53,425 bases of DNA from Azohydromonas lata NBRC 102462 (GCF_001571085.1 NZ_BCTC01000040.1:1-53425); one strand, 5' to 3'. Shown: positions 14,366-23,836, numbered from the stretch's first letter. Notes: generated by a model not told the origin, from the sequence alone. Numbers and translations are program-made.

Positions 14366-16981
14366 TCCCCCTGCATCCCAAGCACAAGCAGGTGGAAGGC
14401 ATGGCAGGAGCGCGGGTGAAGAAGCTGCCCCCAAAAACTCATGCACCGCCCCCCGCACCGTCACCGTCCCCGGTGTGGCGAGCTCGATGTCGGCCCCGTC
14501 CAGCGTCAAGGCCGAATCGCCGCCCACCAGACGCACGCGGCGTTGGGCGCAGCTGCGGATCTCGTCGCCCGTGCTCACCACCGTCACAGGGCCGTCGGCC
14601 AGCAGCCGCAAGGCGTCCGCGTGGGCGCGCAGCGTCAGCGGGCCGTGCGCGGCGCGCGCCGTCACGCCGCCCTGGTGCGCGTACACGCCGGCCATGCCGC
14701 CACAGGCCGTGCAGACGCTGCCCGCGGCGCTGAATTGCGCGTCCCCTTGCGCCAGCCAAGTGAAGGCTTCGCCGGCATGAGCGTGCACGGAGGTGCTGCC
14801 GGCCAGCAGCACGGCGCCGGCACTGTCCAGCAGCGCCAGCGGCTCATTCAAGGCCGGCACGGGTTGCGTGCCTGGGCTGCGTCCGTCGCCCCCGGGCTGC
14901 AGCGCCGGCTGGCCGTTGACGCGTGCCGGGTGACGCCCAAAGCGCGTCGGGTCCAGCGCGTCCAGGAGGCGGGACAGCGGTGCCTGGCCGTCCGCCGCCG
15001 TCTCCAGCCCCGGCGCTCGCACGGCGCGCGCGGCCGCACCCAGGCGCTGCGCCAGCTCCAGCGCGGCACGGAGTTGGGACAGGCCCTCGGCCGCGTCCAT
15101 CTGCGTGCCCTGGGCACTGCCATAGCGGCCCGGCCGTGCCTGCGTGCTCAGCAGCAGGCCGGCGCCGGCGCGCACGCTGCCCCAGCCTCGTGTGATGCCC
15201 TCGAAGCCGCTGCCGCGCCAAGCACCGCGCCACGCACTGGAGGCGCCTTGCTGGATCAGGTGCCCAAGCCCCCACTCGCTGCGCGCCGCGCTCGCGTGCA
15301 GCCGCATGCGCAACTGGCCGCGGCTGTCGTCCAGCACCCACTGGTTGAAGCCCTCACCCGCCACCGCCCGCGTGTGCACGCCGGACAGCGCCCCGCCGTG
15401 GTTCGCGCCGCTGTGTTGCCCTGCGGCAAAGGGTGGCGCGTCGGCGCCGTGATACAGCCCGCCGGCCACCAGCGGGCGGTCCAGGTCGCCGCTTTCGAAC
15501 ACCACGCCGACCTCCGCGCCCACGCGCGGCACGGCCACCGAACCCCACCCGGCCCCCGCCGCGGGGCCGAGCACGCGCAGCCAGGCACCGCAGCGCTCGT
15601 CGCCCGGGGCATGGCAAGGCGCGCCCTGGGGCGGTGAGTCCACCGATGCACCGTCCAAGGCGCCGGCCGTCCCGTGCGGCAGCCCGCCCGCGTTGGGCGC
15701 GCTGCCGCGCTGGAAGTGGAACTGCGCCTTCACCCGGTGGTCGCGGTCGCTCAGCAGCGCGCCGCTCCCGCCGTGCCGGCCCACCACGCGCGCGGCCAGC
15801 GCCGCGGGCGCCGCGCGGCGGCCCACGGCCGGCGGCACCAGCGCCGTGCCGGCGGCCACGGCTTCAAAACGGTTGCGGTAGCCGCCCTCCACTACCGGTT
15901 CATGCAGCGCCCGCGCCAGCTCAAGGCCCAGGTTGTTAGCGGCGCGGTGTTCCACGGCCAGCACCGTGAAGCCGTCGGCTTGGGCGCGGCCCAGGGCAGC
16001 GGGCAGGGATTCGTCCAGCAGCGTGAAGCGGCACCCAGGCTCCAGGCGGCGCACGCCGGAAAGCCCAATGAACCGCTCGCTCTGGAGCGCCAGCGCCTCC
16101 AGGGCCTGCGCGGCGGCGCGGTCGGCACCGTCCGCGTCGGCCCAGGGCGCGGCGTGTGAATCGCCATCCCAGCGCCACAGCGTGGGCAGCGCGCCGACGG
16201 CCGGGGCAGACCGCCGCGCGGCAGCCACGCCCGCGAGCTGCGCCGCGTCCCAGCGGCCCAGCGCCACGGCGTTGGCCGCGGCTCGGCGCGTGAAGGCGAA
16301 ATCCGTCACCGGGTCTTCCAGGCCGGGCCGAAAGGCGGTGGGGTGTTGGGCGGCCCAGGGCAACGCGCCCAAGTCCGTCCCCAAGCCGGCGGCGCCCGCC
16401 ATCAGCAGCTCATGCGCGGTGGCGCCCTGCCCGTCCGCCACCTGCGCGATGCGCCAGTGCAGTCCCTCGGACGCCAGCAGCCGGGTGACGAAATGGAAGT
16501 CGCTCTCGCGGTACTGCGTGCAGTGGGCGCGGGCAGCCAGGGGCGGCACGCCCACCACGCGCCAGCGCGCGCCGGGACAGGCGCCGAACACGTCGGCGAC
16601 GATGGCCAGCACGTCGCGCTGCACGTAGACGCGGCTGTCCTGCCGCAGCGCCAGCGCATCCACCCAGCTGCCCAGCCCCAGGCGCCAGCGCATGAGGCGA
16701 CCCACGGCGCCCGCGCACGCCGCCGTGCGGACGATGCCGTTCCACGTGCGCCGGCTCCCATCGGCCAGCTTCAACGCCAGGGTGAGCGGCTGCCCAAGCA
16801 GGCTCGCGGGACCGTTGGGCGCGGGCAGCGCCAGCACGTCCAGCTCGGCACTGAAACCCTGGTTCACCGCCTCGCGCAGCGTGGCGCGCACGGGCACCCA
16901 ACGCGCAGCGGCGGGCAGCGACGGCGCCTGCAGGCGCAGCAGCCGCGTCTCGTCGCGCGGCAGGTTGAGCAGGCTGGCCAT
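14186..16981 (-). CDS. vgrG: VgrG T6SS spike protein with C-terminal transthyretin-like extension
   Basis: 931 aa. The N-terminal gp27/gp5-like VgrG region is recognisable (YVQRDVLAIVADVF, QYRESDFHFVTRLLASEGLHW, DRDHRVKAQFHFQRG, WGSVAVPRVGAEVGVVFESGD, LVAGGLYHGADAPPF), followed by a DUF2345-type beta-prism (HLIQQGASSAWRG to the SGDEIRSCAQRRVRLVGGDS region). The last 59 residues (873-931, from YDEQFRLVDENDRPIAGQRY to the end) resemble the transthyretin-like extension found on VgrGs that dock effectors directly. This extension lies in the AT-rich block, unlike the rest of the gene. VgrG trimers cap the Hcp tube; this one probably carries the effector encoded next. Confidence 0.93.
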   Translation of the reverse strand: MASLLNLPRDETRLLRLQAPSLPAAARWVPVRATLREAVNQGFSAELDVLALPAPNGPASLLGQPLTLALKLADGSRRTWNGIVRTAACAGAVGRLMRWRLGLGSWVDALALRQDSRVYVQRDVLAIVADVFGACPGARWRVVGVPPLAARAHCTQYRESDFHFVTRLLASEGLHWRIAQVADGQGATAHELLMAGAAGLGTDLGALPWAAQHPTAFRPGLEDPVTDFAFTRRAAANAVALGRWDAAQLAGVAAARRSAPAVGALPTLWRWDGDSHAAPWADADGADRAAAQALEALALQSERFIGLSGVRRLEPGCRFTLLDESLPAALGRAQADGFTVLAVEHRAANNLGLELARALHEPVVEGGYRNRFEAVAAGTALVPPAVGRRAAPAALAARVVGRHGGSGALLSDRDHRVKAQFHFQRGSAPNAGGLPHGTAGALDGASVDSPPQGAPCHAPGDERCGAWLRVLGPAAGAGWGSVAVPRVGAEVGVVFESGDLDRPLVAGGLYHGADAPPFAAGQHSGANHGGALSGVHTRAVAGEGFNQWVLDDSRGQLRMRLHASAARSEWGLGHLIQQGASSAWRGAWRGSGFEGITRGWGSVRAGAGLLLSTQARPGRYGSAQGTQMDAAEGLSQLRAALELAQRLGAAARAVRAPGLETAADGQAPLSRLLDALDPTRFGRHPARVNGQPALQPGGDGRSPGTQPVPALNEPLALLDSAGAVLLAGSTSVHAHAGEAFTWLAQGDAQFSAAGSVCTACGGMAGVYAHQGGVTARAAHGPLTLRAHADALRLLADGPVTVVSTGDEIRSCAQRRVRLVGGDSALTLDGADIELATPGTVTVRGAVHEFLGAASSPALLPCLPPACAWDAGGYDEQFRLVDENDRPIAGQRYRLVGSNGQTWEGLTDEQGMTKRIYTVESVELFMEILSGQ

Positions 16982-17456
16982 GTCGGGCTCAGCGCGGCGC
17001 GGGCGTCAGGCCGCCGCCTGGAATATCGGCACCGGAAAATATCAATACCGGACTGGAATTCAGGAAATCGCGCTGAAACTCGCGCGCACGACGGTATGCG
17101 GCCATGCTTCCCCCCGGGGAATCAATTGATCTTGGATATGTGCTCCGGCACCGCATACTGCTTTTGAAACTGCCCGCCCTGCCGGCCGAAAATACGCCGC
17201 TCATCATCGACGGCTGATCTGCCGCAGGCGTCCAGGCGCCGTACAGGGGCCAAGTTACGGGCGGCGCACGGGGCGCGCCATGGGTGATACCCCTCATTGG
17301 AGGGGGCGGCGACGGGGGTGAAATTCCATGCCTCCACCGCCGCTTCCGCGGCCCACGGAACCGGAAAACAAATTGCGCCGGGAATACCGCGCAAAGGGTT
17401 TACTGGGCCGAGGGTCTTTCACAGTGGGCGCTTTCACAGGCCTGGGGGAAACCGCC
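16982..17456. promoter_or_regulatory. Divergent vgrG / tssF intergenic region
   Basis: 475 bases between divergent vgrG and tssF. Short open frames on both strands have no recognisable features. Patches at 17030-17060 and 17120-17170 are richer in A/T than the flanking genes and may hold the promoters. A direct repeat CTTTCACAG at 17416-17424 and 17431-17439 (15-base period) lies just upstream of the tssF start. No convincing -35/-10 pair or sigma-54 site was found. Confidence 0.4.
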
Positions 17457-19391
17457 ATGCATGAATTGCTGCCGCATTACGAACGCGAGTTGGCGCTGCT
17501 GCAGCAGCAGGCCGAGGAATTCGCGCAGCGCCATCCGCACATCGCCGGGCGGCTGTCGGCCAGCGGCGAGCTGCTGCAGGACCCGCAGGTGCAACACCTG
17601 CTGCAGTCCTTCGCGCTGCTGGCTGCGCGCGTGCATGCCCGGCTGGACGACGACGTGCCGGAAATCACCCACCCGCTGCTGGAGCGGCTGGCGCCGCAGT
17701 GGCTGCGGCCCCTGCCCGGCTGCGCCATCGCGCGGCTGGACAACGACGTGGCCGGACGCGAAACCTCCATCGCCCAGCGGCTGCCCGCCGGCACGGCGCT
17801 GCACAGCCTGTCGGCCGGGCCGGGCGGCGTGTGCCGCTTCACCACCACGGCCGAGGCGCAAGTGCTGCCCGTGCGCGTGGCGTCGGCCGCCTTCACCACC
17901 ACGCCCAACATGCCGCCGGGCTCGCCCGTGCCGCGGCACGCCTCGGCGCTGCTGTCGCTGCAGTTGGAGCTGACGTCGGCGACGGGGTGCTGGGGGACGC
18001 TGGGCGTGTCCACGCTGCGGCTGCACCTGGGGGGCGAGCCGCGGCGCGCGGCCGTGCTGCGCGAGGCGCTCACGCGCCGCGTGTCCGCCACGCTGGTGCA
18101 GGTGCAGCCGCATGGCCCCTGGCAACTCGACGCCTGCGCGCAGCCCCTGGCCGTGGGCTTGGCCGATGCCGAATCCCTCCTGGGCGCCAGGCCCGGCTGG
18201 CCCGCCGCGCAGCGGCTGCTGGCCGAGTGGTTCTGCTTCCCGGAGAAGTTCAACTTCCTGGACTTCCCGCTGCCCGTGGCGGCCTGGCGCAGCGAGCAGC
18301 GCACGCTGTGGCTGCACTTCGCGCTCACGGGGCTGCACGAGGGCGGCGAGGCGCTGCGGCGGCTGCGCGAGGTGTCGGCGGCCGACTTCCTGACCAACTG
18401 CGTACCGGTGGTCAACGCCTTTGAGGCCGCCGCCGAGGCGCATCCCCTGCCCGGCCACCCCAGCCGCTTCGCCTTGAGCCCCGCGGCGCAGCCGCCCGCG
18501 CTGGAGGTGCTGGCCGTCACCGGCGTGCGGCTGCAGGCGCGCAGCGCCGCGACGCGGGAGGGTGCCGCTGCTGCCGATGGCACCGCCGCGTCGTCCGCCG
18601 CCGGGAGCGACGGCGAGGGCTGGCCGCTGGAGCCCTGGTGCTCGCTGGGGCACGGCCTGGAGCCGGCCTGGACGCAGGAGGCGCGGCGGCTGCCCAGTGC
18701 CTGGCCCACGCCGGAAGGCGGGCTGTACTGGGTGGTACGGCGCGAGCCGGCCACGCCCGCCAACCCGGCCGGGCTGGTGGTGGAGGTGGTGGACGAGGCC
18801 GGCGCCGCCGTGGACCTGCCCGCGGCGGTGCTCAAGCTGTCGCTGCACGCCGGCAACGGCGGGCATGCCGGGCGTCTGGTGGCCGGCCAGGCCCGCGGCG
18901 AGCTGGCTTGCGCGGGCGGCGGCCACTGGGACGCCATACGGCTGCTGCGCGAACCCACGCCGGTGCGCCGCGCGGCCCTGGGCGGGGGCATGGCGTGGCG
19001 GCTGCTGTCGCTGCTCACGCCGCGGCCGCTCTCACCCTACGCGACGGGGCTGGAGGCGCTCAAGGACGCGCTGCGGCTGCTGGACCTCGCGTGCAGCCCG
19101 CGCACCGCGGAGCTGCTGGAGGGCCTCACCGCGCTGGACAGCCAGCCCGCCCAAGCCTGCATGGCCGACGCCTTCGGCCCCCGCATGCTGCGCGGCACGG
19201 CGCTGCGGCTGACGGTGCGGGAGGAGCACTTCACAGGCTGCGGCCTGCACCTGTTCGCGCAATTGCTCTCGCGCTGGTTCGCCCAATCCGCCCGCCGCGA
19301 CAGCTTCATCCGGCTGCACCTCATCTCGGCGGACACGGGAGAGCTGCTGTTCAGTGGCCCGCCGCACAGCGGGGAGATGCCGCTGATCTGA
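17457..19391 (+). CDS. tssF: TssF (VasA/ImpG) T6SS baseplate protein, stand-alone copy
   Basis: 644 aa. TssF is a wedge component of the T6SS baseplate and normally binds TssG, TssE and TssK. The N-terminus MHELLPHYERELALLQQQAE, then FAQRHPHIAGRL, the LLQSFALLAARVHARLDDDVPE helix and HPLLERLAPQWLRPLPG match the family; the C-terminus has the FAQLLSRWFAQSARRDSFIRL segment. The start at 17457 is chosen because the family begins here; 43 in-frame upstream codons are not conserved. No tssG, tssE, tssB, tssC, tssK or clpV is present in the window, so this copy is separated from the main T6SS cluster. A palindrome at 19417-19444 follows it. Confidence 0.87.
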   Translation: MHELLPHYERELALLQQQAEEFAQRHPHIAGRLSASGELLQDPQVQHLLQSFALLAARVHARLDDDVPEITHPLLERLAPQWLRPLPGCAIARLDNDVAGRETSIAQRLPAGTALHSLSAGPGGVCRFTTTAEAQVLPVRVASAAFTTTPNMPPGSPVPRHASALLSLQLELTSATGCWGTLGVSTLRLHLGGEPRRAAVLREALTRRVSATLVQVQPHGPWQLDACAQPLAVGLADAESLLGARPGWPAAQRLLAEWFCFPEKFNFLDFPLPVAAWRSEQRTLWLHFALTGLHEGGEALRRLREVSAADFLTNCVPVVNAFEAAAEAHPLPGHPSRFALSPAAQPPALEVLAVTGVRLQARSAATREGAAAADGTAASSAAGSDGEGWPLEPWCSLGHGLEPAWTQEARRLPSAWPTPEGGLYWVVRREPATPANPAGLVVEVVDEAGAAVDLPAAVLKLSLHAGNGGHAGRLVAGQARGELACAGGGHWDAIRLLREPTPVRRAALGGGMAWRLLSLLTPRPLSPYATGLEALKDALRLLDLACSPRTAELLEGLTALDSQPAQACMADAFGPRMLRGTALRLTVREEHFTGCGLHLFAQLLSRWFAQSARRDSFIRLHLISADTGELLFSGPPHSGEMPLI

Positions 19392-19416
19392 GGCAAAGGC
19401 GTTTCGCTCCCTCTCC

Positions 19417-19444
19417 CGTCATGCCCGCGAAAGCGGGCATGACG
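19417..19444. repeat. Palindromic intergenic repeat, probable bidirectional terminator
   Basis: Twelve-base perfect stem (19417-19428 with 19433-19444) around a GAAA tetraloop, between convergent tssF and nagZ. The core ATGCCCGC-N4-GCGGGCAT is identical to that of the hairpin at 3283-3318 with a different loop, so both belong to a repeated family. It lacks a T-run. Confidence 0.7.
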
Positions 19445-19526
19445 AAGCAGTGAGCGAAGTCCCTTAGCTGACGCGATGACAAGTTCGGCATCGCTTTCCC
19501 CGGACAGCAGCGCGGCGCTCCCTCGC

Positions 19527-20591
19527 TCAGGGCAGGCGCTCCAGCGCCCGCTGGTACGTGGGCTGGTGCATCAGCTCGTCCCAGGGGAAAGGCGCGCCCT
19601 GCGGCAGCAGGGCCACGCGGCGGGCTTCGCTGTCGGGCTCGCCTTGCCATTGGCCACGCTCCAGGGCGGCTTGCAGGCCGTCCAGCAACTCGTCCACCGC
19701 GGCGCCGCCGTTGAGGGACTGGTTGCACAGCAGCACCAGATCGCAGCCGGCCGTCAGTGCCGCCACGGCCGCGTCGGTGTAGCCCACCACTTCGCCGTCC
19801 AGGCGCCGCGCGCCTTCCATGCTCAGGTCGTCGCTGAACACGGCGCCGGTGAAGCCGAGCCGGCCGCGCAGGATGTCCTGCAGCCACTTGGCCGAGAAGC
19901 CGGCCGGGCGCGCGTCCACCTTGGGATAGACCACGTGCGCCGGCATCACCGAGGCCAGGCAGGTGGACAGCCATTCATACGGCTTGGCGTCGTCGCCCAG
20001 GATGGCTTTCAGGGAGCGCTTGTCCACCGGCACGTCCACGTGCGAGTCGGCCTTGGTGAAGCCGTGCCCGGGGAAATGCTTGCCGCAGCTCTGCATGCCC
20101 GCCAGCAGCAGCCCGTGCATGAGGCTCTTGGCGAGGACGGTGGCCACGCGCGCGTCGCGGTGGAAGGCGCGGTTGCCGATGACGGCGCTTTGCGCGTGGT
20201 CCAGGTCCAGCACGGGGGTGAAGCTGAAGTCCACGCCGCAGGCGCGCAGCTCGGACGCCAGCACGTAGCCGGCGGCGGTGGCGGCGTCGGTGGCCGTCAT
20301 GGCGTCCTTCATCCACAGCTCGCCCAGGCGGGCCATGGGCGCAAGGTGCGTGAAACCGTCGGTCTTGAAGCGCTGGACGCGGCCGCCTTCGTGGTCCACG
20401 CAGATCAGCACGTCGGGACGCAGGCTCTTGATCTCGGCCGTGAGCTCGGTGAGCTGGCGGCGGTTTTCCCAGTTGCGGGCGAACAGGATCAGGCCGCCGG
20501 TGAGCGGGTGCTGGAGACGGCGGCGGTCGGCGTCGTCCAGCGCCAGGCCGGCGATGTCGAGCACCACCGGGGCGTGCTGGTGTGCAGTCAT
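19527..20591 (-). CDS. nagZ: NagZ, beta-N-acetylglucosaminidase (GH3)
   Basis: 354 aa. NagZ removes GlcNAc from anhydro-muropeptides in the cytoplasm during cell-wall recycling. Family marks seen: [12 protein letters not shown], the catalytic loop KHFPGHG with His176, and the nucleophile Asp in SDDLSM (about residue 254). The ATG at 20591 overlaps the acpS stop (ATGA). It is the last gene of the lepA-to-nagZ operon. Confidence 0.95.
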   Translation of the reverse strand: MTAHQHAPVVLDIAGLALDDADRRRLQHPLTGGLILFARNWENRRQLTELTAEIKSLRPDVLICVDHEGGRVQRFKTDGFTHLAPMARLGELWMKDAMTATDAATAAGYVLASELRACGVDFSFTPVLDLDHAQSAVIGNRAFHRDARVATVLAKSLMHGLLLAGMQSCGKHFPGHGFTKADSHVDVPVDKRSLKAILGDDAKPYEWLSTCLASVMPAHVVYPKVDARPAGFSAKWLQDILRGRLGFTGAVFSDDLSMEGARRLDGEVVGYTDAAVAALTAGCDLVLLCNQSLNGGAAVDELLDGLQAALERGQWQGEPDSEARRVALLPQGAPFPWDELMHQPTYQRALERLP

Positions 20592-21010
20592 GGGTGTTGC
20601 GGAATGGGCGGGGTGGTGGGTTGCGTTTCGACCACGACGAAGCTCACGGCGTAGTCGGTCTCGTCGCTCAAGGTCACGTGCGCCTGCCAGCCCCGGGACT
20701 GGAACCAGGCCGCCAGCGCGCCGTGGAGCTGGAGGTAGGGCTGGCCGCTGGCGTGGTTGAGGATTTCGCAGTCGCGCCAGCGCATGGGCATGTGCATGCC
20801 CAGGCCTATGGCCTTGGAAAAAGCTTCCTTGGCCGAGAAGCGGGTGGCCAGGTAGGCCACGCCGCGCGACTCGGCGCGCGCGCGGCGCGCGGCGAACACC
20901 TGCTGCTCGTTGGGCCCAAGCACGCGCTGCGGGAAACGGTCGCTCTTGCGGCCGAGCGTGGCGGCGATGCGCCGCACGTCGCAGACGTCGGTGCCTATGC
21001 CGACGATCAT
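20588..21010 (-). CDS. acpS: AcpS, holo-[acyl-carrier-protein] synthase
   Basis: 140 aa. AcpS transfers 4'-phosphopantetheine from CoA to apo-[18 protein letters not shown] with the metal-binding Asp, and [13 protein letters not shown] with Glu and Lys, are the two family motifs. The C-terminal tail after VSFVVVE is Pro/Thr-rich and not conserved. It overlaps both neighbours by 4 bases, pdxJ upstream and nagZ downstream. Confidence 0.95.
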   Translation of the reverse strand: MIVGIGTDVCDVRRIAATLGRKSDRFPQRVLGPNEQQVFAARRARAESRGVAYLATRFSAKEAFSKAIGLGMHMPMRWRDCEILNHASGQPYLQLHGALAAWFQSRGWQAHVTLSDETDYAVSFVVVETQPTTPPIPQHP

Positions 21011-21804
21011 CGAGCCGGCACGGGGGCGAAGGCGCGCTGTATGCAGCGCTGGTAGTCGCGCACGGTCTCGGCGTAGCCCAGCTCCAGGGCGTCGGCGATG
21101 AGCGCGTGGCCTATGGAGACCTCGGCCACGCCCGGCACTTCGCGCAGGAAGCGGGTGAGGTTGTCGCGGTTCAGGTCGTGCCCGGCGTTGATGCCCAGGC
21201 CGGCGGCCAGCGCGGCCTCGGCGGCGCGGGCGTATTGGGCGAGCACGGCGTCCTCGTCGGCGGTGCCCCAGGCGCGGGCGTAGGCCTCGGTGTAGAGCTC
21301 CACGCGGTCGGCGCCGGCTTGGGCGGCGTAGGCCATGGCTTCAGGCACCGGGTCCATGAACAGGCTCACGCGCACGCCCAGCGCCTTGACGTGCCGGATC
21401 ACGGGTTCCAGCCGCTCCAGGTCGGCCGGCAGGTTCCAGCCGTGGTCGGAGGTGAACTGCTCCACGTTGTCGGGGACGAAGGTGGCCTGGTGCGGCCGCA
21501 CGGCCTCGATGAAGCCGACGAGGTTGTGGAAGGGGTTGCCCTCGATGTTGTATTCGATCTGCGGCCAGCCCTTGAGCAGCTCGGCCAGGGCGTGGACGTC
21601 CTCGCCGCGGATGTGGCGCTCGTCCGGCCGCGGGTGCACGGTGATGCCCTGGGCGCCGGACTGCAGCACCAGCTCGGCCGCGCGCGTGATGCTGGGAATG
21701 CCCAGGTGGCGCGTGTTGCGCAGCAGCGCGACCTTGTTGAGGTTGACCGACAGCGCGGTGCGCGCGTCGCGCGCGGAGGATTCGGGAGCCACCAGGGGAT
21801 TCAT
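21007..21804 (-). CDS. pdxJ: PdxJ, pyridoxine 5'-phosphate synthase
   Basis: 265 aa. PdxJ condenses deoxyxylulose 5-phosphate with 3-amino-2-oxopropyl phosphate to form vitamin B6 (TIM barrel). [39 protein letters not shown] and INAGHDLN are family motifs. The ATG at 21804 is chosen because the preceding in-frame residues are low-complexity Pro/Arg; the N-terminal extension of about 17 residues before [11 protein letters not shown] is common in this group. It follows recO by 38 bases and overlaps acpS by 4 bases. Confidence 0.95.
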   Translation of the reverse strand: MNPLVAPESSARDARTALSVNLNKVALLRNTRHLGIPSITRAAELVLQSGAQGITVHPRPDERHIRGEDVHALAELLKGWPQIEYNIEGNPFHNLVGFIEAVRPHQATFVPDNVEQFTSDHGWNLPADLERLEPVIRHVKALGVRVSLFMDPVPEAMAYAAQAGADRVELYTEAYARAWGTADEDAVLAQYARAAEAALAAGLGINAGHDLNRDNLTRFLREVPGVAEVSIGHALIADALELGYAETVRDYQRCIQRAFAPVPAR

Positions 21805-21842
21805 GGCGCGAGGGGTCCTGCTGGGAGGAGGAGGAAGGCGCG

Positions 21843-22613
21843 TCAGGCCGCGTTGGGCGAGACGTCCGTGAGCCGCTGCAGGTCGCGCATCACCTCGCGG
21901 GTGCGCAGCAGCGGGGACCCGAGATGATAGTGAAGCAGCGCGCGCAACTGCCCGCGCAGCGGCTGCAGCTCGGTGAGGCAGGCGGCCTGCAGCGCGCCCA
22001 GGTTGCCGGCGTCCAGCGCGGCCTGCACGCCGGCCCAGGCCTGGCCGGAGAGCGCGGCGTCGGCGCCGGCAACGTCCACCAGGCCGGATTCGGCGCGCAG
22101 CGCGTAGCGCGCGCGCGGCTCGGTGGCCGTCAGGCGCAGCGTGACGTGGGCCAGGTCCGGCAGCAGGCCGATGGAGCGCAGCAGCAGCAGCTCGAAGGCG
22201 CGCAGCGCGGCCTGCGCGCGCAGCTCGTTGCCGCCGGAGAGCGCGGGCAGCGTGTCGGCGTAGGCGTCGAAGAGCGCGGGGTGGGCGTCGTGGCGGGCGA
22301 GCAGCTTCATGAGCAGCTCGTTGAGGTAGAAGCCCGAGAACAGCGCCTCGCCGCTGAGCATGGGCGCGCCGCCGGCCCACTCGGCGCCGCGCAGGAGCTG
22401 CACCTCGGCCTCGGCGCTGCGGCCCAAGTGGACGTTCAGGCGCTGGAAAGGCAGCAGCACAGGGCGCAGCTGCGAGTACGGGCGCTTGGCGCCCTTGGCG
22501 ACCACGGCCACGCGGCCGTGCTCGCGGGTGAAGAGGTCCAGCACCAGGCTGGATTCGCTCCAGTCCCAGCGGTGCAGCACGTAGGCCGCCTGGGGCGGGG
22601 CTTTGCTCTTCAC
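21843..22613 (-). CDS. recO: RecO, recombination mediator
   Basis: 256 aa from a GTG at 22613 that overlaps the era stop by 4 bases (GTGA). RecO helps load RecA on SSB-coated DNA together with RecR. The OB-fold N-terminus ([44 protein letters not shown]) and the helical C-terminal part ([29 protein letters not shown]) fit the family. Cys residues for the zinc site of some RecO proteins are not obvious. The in-frame codons upstream of 22613 lie inside era and are not conserved. Confidence 0.92.
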   Translation of the reverse strand: MKSKAPPQAAYVLHRWDWSESSLVLDLFTREHGRVAVVAKGAKRPYSQLRPVLLPFQRLNVHLGRSAEAEVQLLRGAEWAGGAPMLSGEALFSGFYLNELLMKLLARHDAHPALFDAYADTLPALSGGNELRAQAALRAFELLLLRSIGLLPDLAHVTLRLTATEPRARYALRAESGLVDVAGADAALSGQAWAGVQAALDAGNLGALQAACLTELQPLRGQLRALLHYHLGSPLLRTREVMRDLQRLTDVSPNAA

Positions 22614-23827
22614 TCGTACCCGTAAGACCTCAGGTGCTCCTCGCTGTCGGCCCAACCGGAGCGCACCTTGACCCACAGCTCCAGGAAGACCTTGGCATCC
22701 ATCAGCCGCTCCAGCTCCTGGCGCGCCTCGCTGCCGATGCGCTTGAGCACCTCGCCCTTGTCGCCGATGACCATGCCCTTGTGCGCATCGCGCTCCACGA
22801 CGATGGTGGCGGCAATCCGCCGCAGCTTGCCCTCTTCCTCGAACTTGTCGATGACCACCGTGCAGCTGTAGGGCAGCTCGTCGCCGGTGAGGCGGAAGAG
22901 CTTCTCGCGGATGAGCTCGGCGGCCAGGAAGCGGTCGCTGCGGTCGGTGAGCGCGTCCTCCTCGTAGAACCAGGCCTGCTCCGGCAGGTAGGGTTTCACG
23001 ATGTCCACGAGGCGCTTGACGTCGGCGTCCTTGCGGGCGGAGAGCGGGACGAACTCGGCGAAGTTGCGGCGCTCCTGCATGGACTTGAGCCAGGGCAGCA
23101 TGTCGTTGCGGCGGTGCACGGCGTCGAGCTTGTTGGCGATGAGCAGCACGGGTTTGTCCTGCGGCAGCAGCGCCAGCACCTTGGCGTCGTCCAGGCCGAA
23201 GCGGCCGGCCTCCACCAGGAAGAGCACCACGTCCACGTCCGACAGCACGCCCTGCACGGTGCGGTTGAGGTTGCGGTTGAGCGCGGTGCTGTGCTTGGTC
23301 TGGAAGCCCGGCGTGTCCACGAACACGAACTGCGCGTCGCCCTCGGTGCGTATGCCGGTGATGCGGTGGCGCGTGGTCTGCGCCTTGCGCGAGGTGATGC
23401 TCACCTTCTGGCCCACCAGCGCGTTGAGCAGCGTGCTCTTGCCCACGTTGGGCCGGCCCACGATGGCCACCAGCCCGCAGCGCTGGCCGGCCACGCCGGT
23501 GGCGGCGGCGGACTTGCCGCCAAAGGCGGCGTCCAGGTCGACGGCGGGGCGCTCGTCGCCCTCTTCGTCCTCGTACGCCTCTTCGTCGTCGCCGTCCTCG
23601 CCGCCGAAGTCGGCGTGGGCCAGCGCGTCGTCGTCGTCCTCGGCGCCGGTGTCGGCGCCCTCCTCCACGGCGCCGCTGGCGTCGGGGTCGGCGGCCAGAC
23701 GGGCGGCGTCGGCTTGGGCAGCCGCGGCGGGGGCGGCCGCGTCGGCGGACGGGGTGGAGGGCACGGCGGCGGCGGCGTCAGCGGGGGCCGCGGCGGTGGG
23801 GTCGGAGGCGTCGGGTTTGGAATTCAC
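22610..23827 (-). CDS. era: Era GTPase with long acidic N-terminal extension
   Basis: 405 aa, about 100 residues longer than E. coli Era. Residues 1-115 are Ala/Asp/Glu-rich with an acidic block (residues about 55-92). The GTPase domain follows with G1 GRPNVGKS at 124-131, DTPGFQ (G3) and NKLD (G4); the C-terminal KH domain has [13 protein letters not shown]. Era binds the 16S rRNA 3' end and is needed for 30S maturation. No alternative start just before the G domain is needed, as the frame is open throughout, but a downstream start cannot be excluded. It is 9 bases after rnc. Confidence 0.94.
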   Translation of the reverse strand: MNSKPDASDPTAAAPADAAAAVPSTPSADAAAPAAAAQADAARLAADPDASGAVEEGADTGAEDDDDALAHADFGGEDGDDEEAYEDEEGDERPAVDLDAAFGGKSAAATGVAGQRCGLVAIVGRPNVGKSTLLNALVGQKVSITSRKAQTTRHRITGIRTEGDAQFVFVDTPGFQTKHSTALNRNLNRTVQGVLSDVDVVLFLVEAGRFGLDDAKVLALLPQDKPVLLIANKLDAVHRRNDMLPWLKSMQERRNFAEFVPLSARKDADVKRLVDIVKPYLPEQAWFYEEDALTDRSDRFLAAELIREKLFRLTGDELPYSCTVVIDKFEEEGKLRRIAATIVVERDAHKGMVIGDKGEVLKRIGSEARQELERLMDAKVFLELWVKVRSGWADSEEHLRSYGYE

Positions 23828-23836
23828 GGAAATGCT

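Larger units (their letters stand above)
12441..14390. other. AT-rich T6SS cargo cassette (probable recent acquisition)
   Basis: Base composition changes abruptly just after 12440 and back near 14390. A hand count of 13681-13740 gives 19 G/C of 60, against 46 of 60 in 12121-12180. The block holds the candidate immunity gene, the effector gene and the last ~65 codons of vgrG. The right boundary falls inside the vgrG coding sequence, as expected for exchange of cargo by recombination in the conserved part of vgrG. No transposase, integrase or repeat flanks were seen. Confidence 0.75.

Noticed and set aside
12441-14390. Prophage or transposon explanation for the AT-rich block
   Set aside because: No integrase, transposase, terminal inverted repeats or target duplications were seen; a T6SS cargo swap explains the gene content better.
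16989-17394. Minus-strand frames between vgrG and tssF
   Set aside because: No family features, unstable composition, no ribosome-binding site; treated as intergenic.
19405-19500. Small protein frame starting in the palindrome (MPAKAG...)
   Set aside because: Short frames of this type arise from the palindromic repeat itself and have no support as genes.
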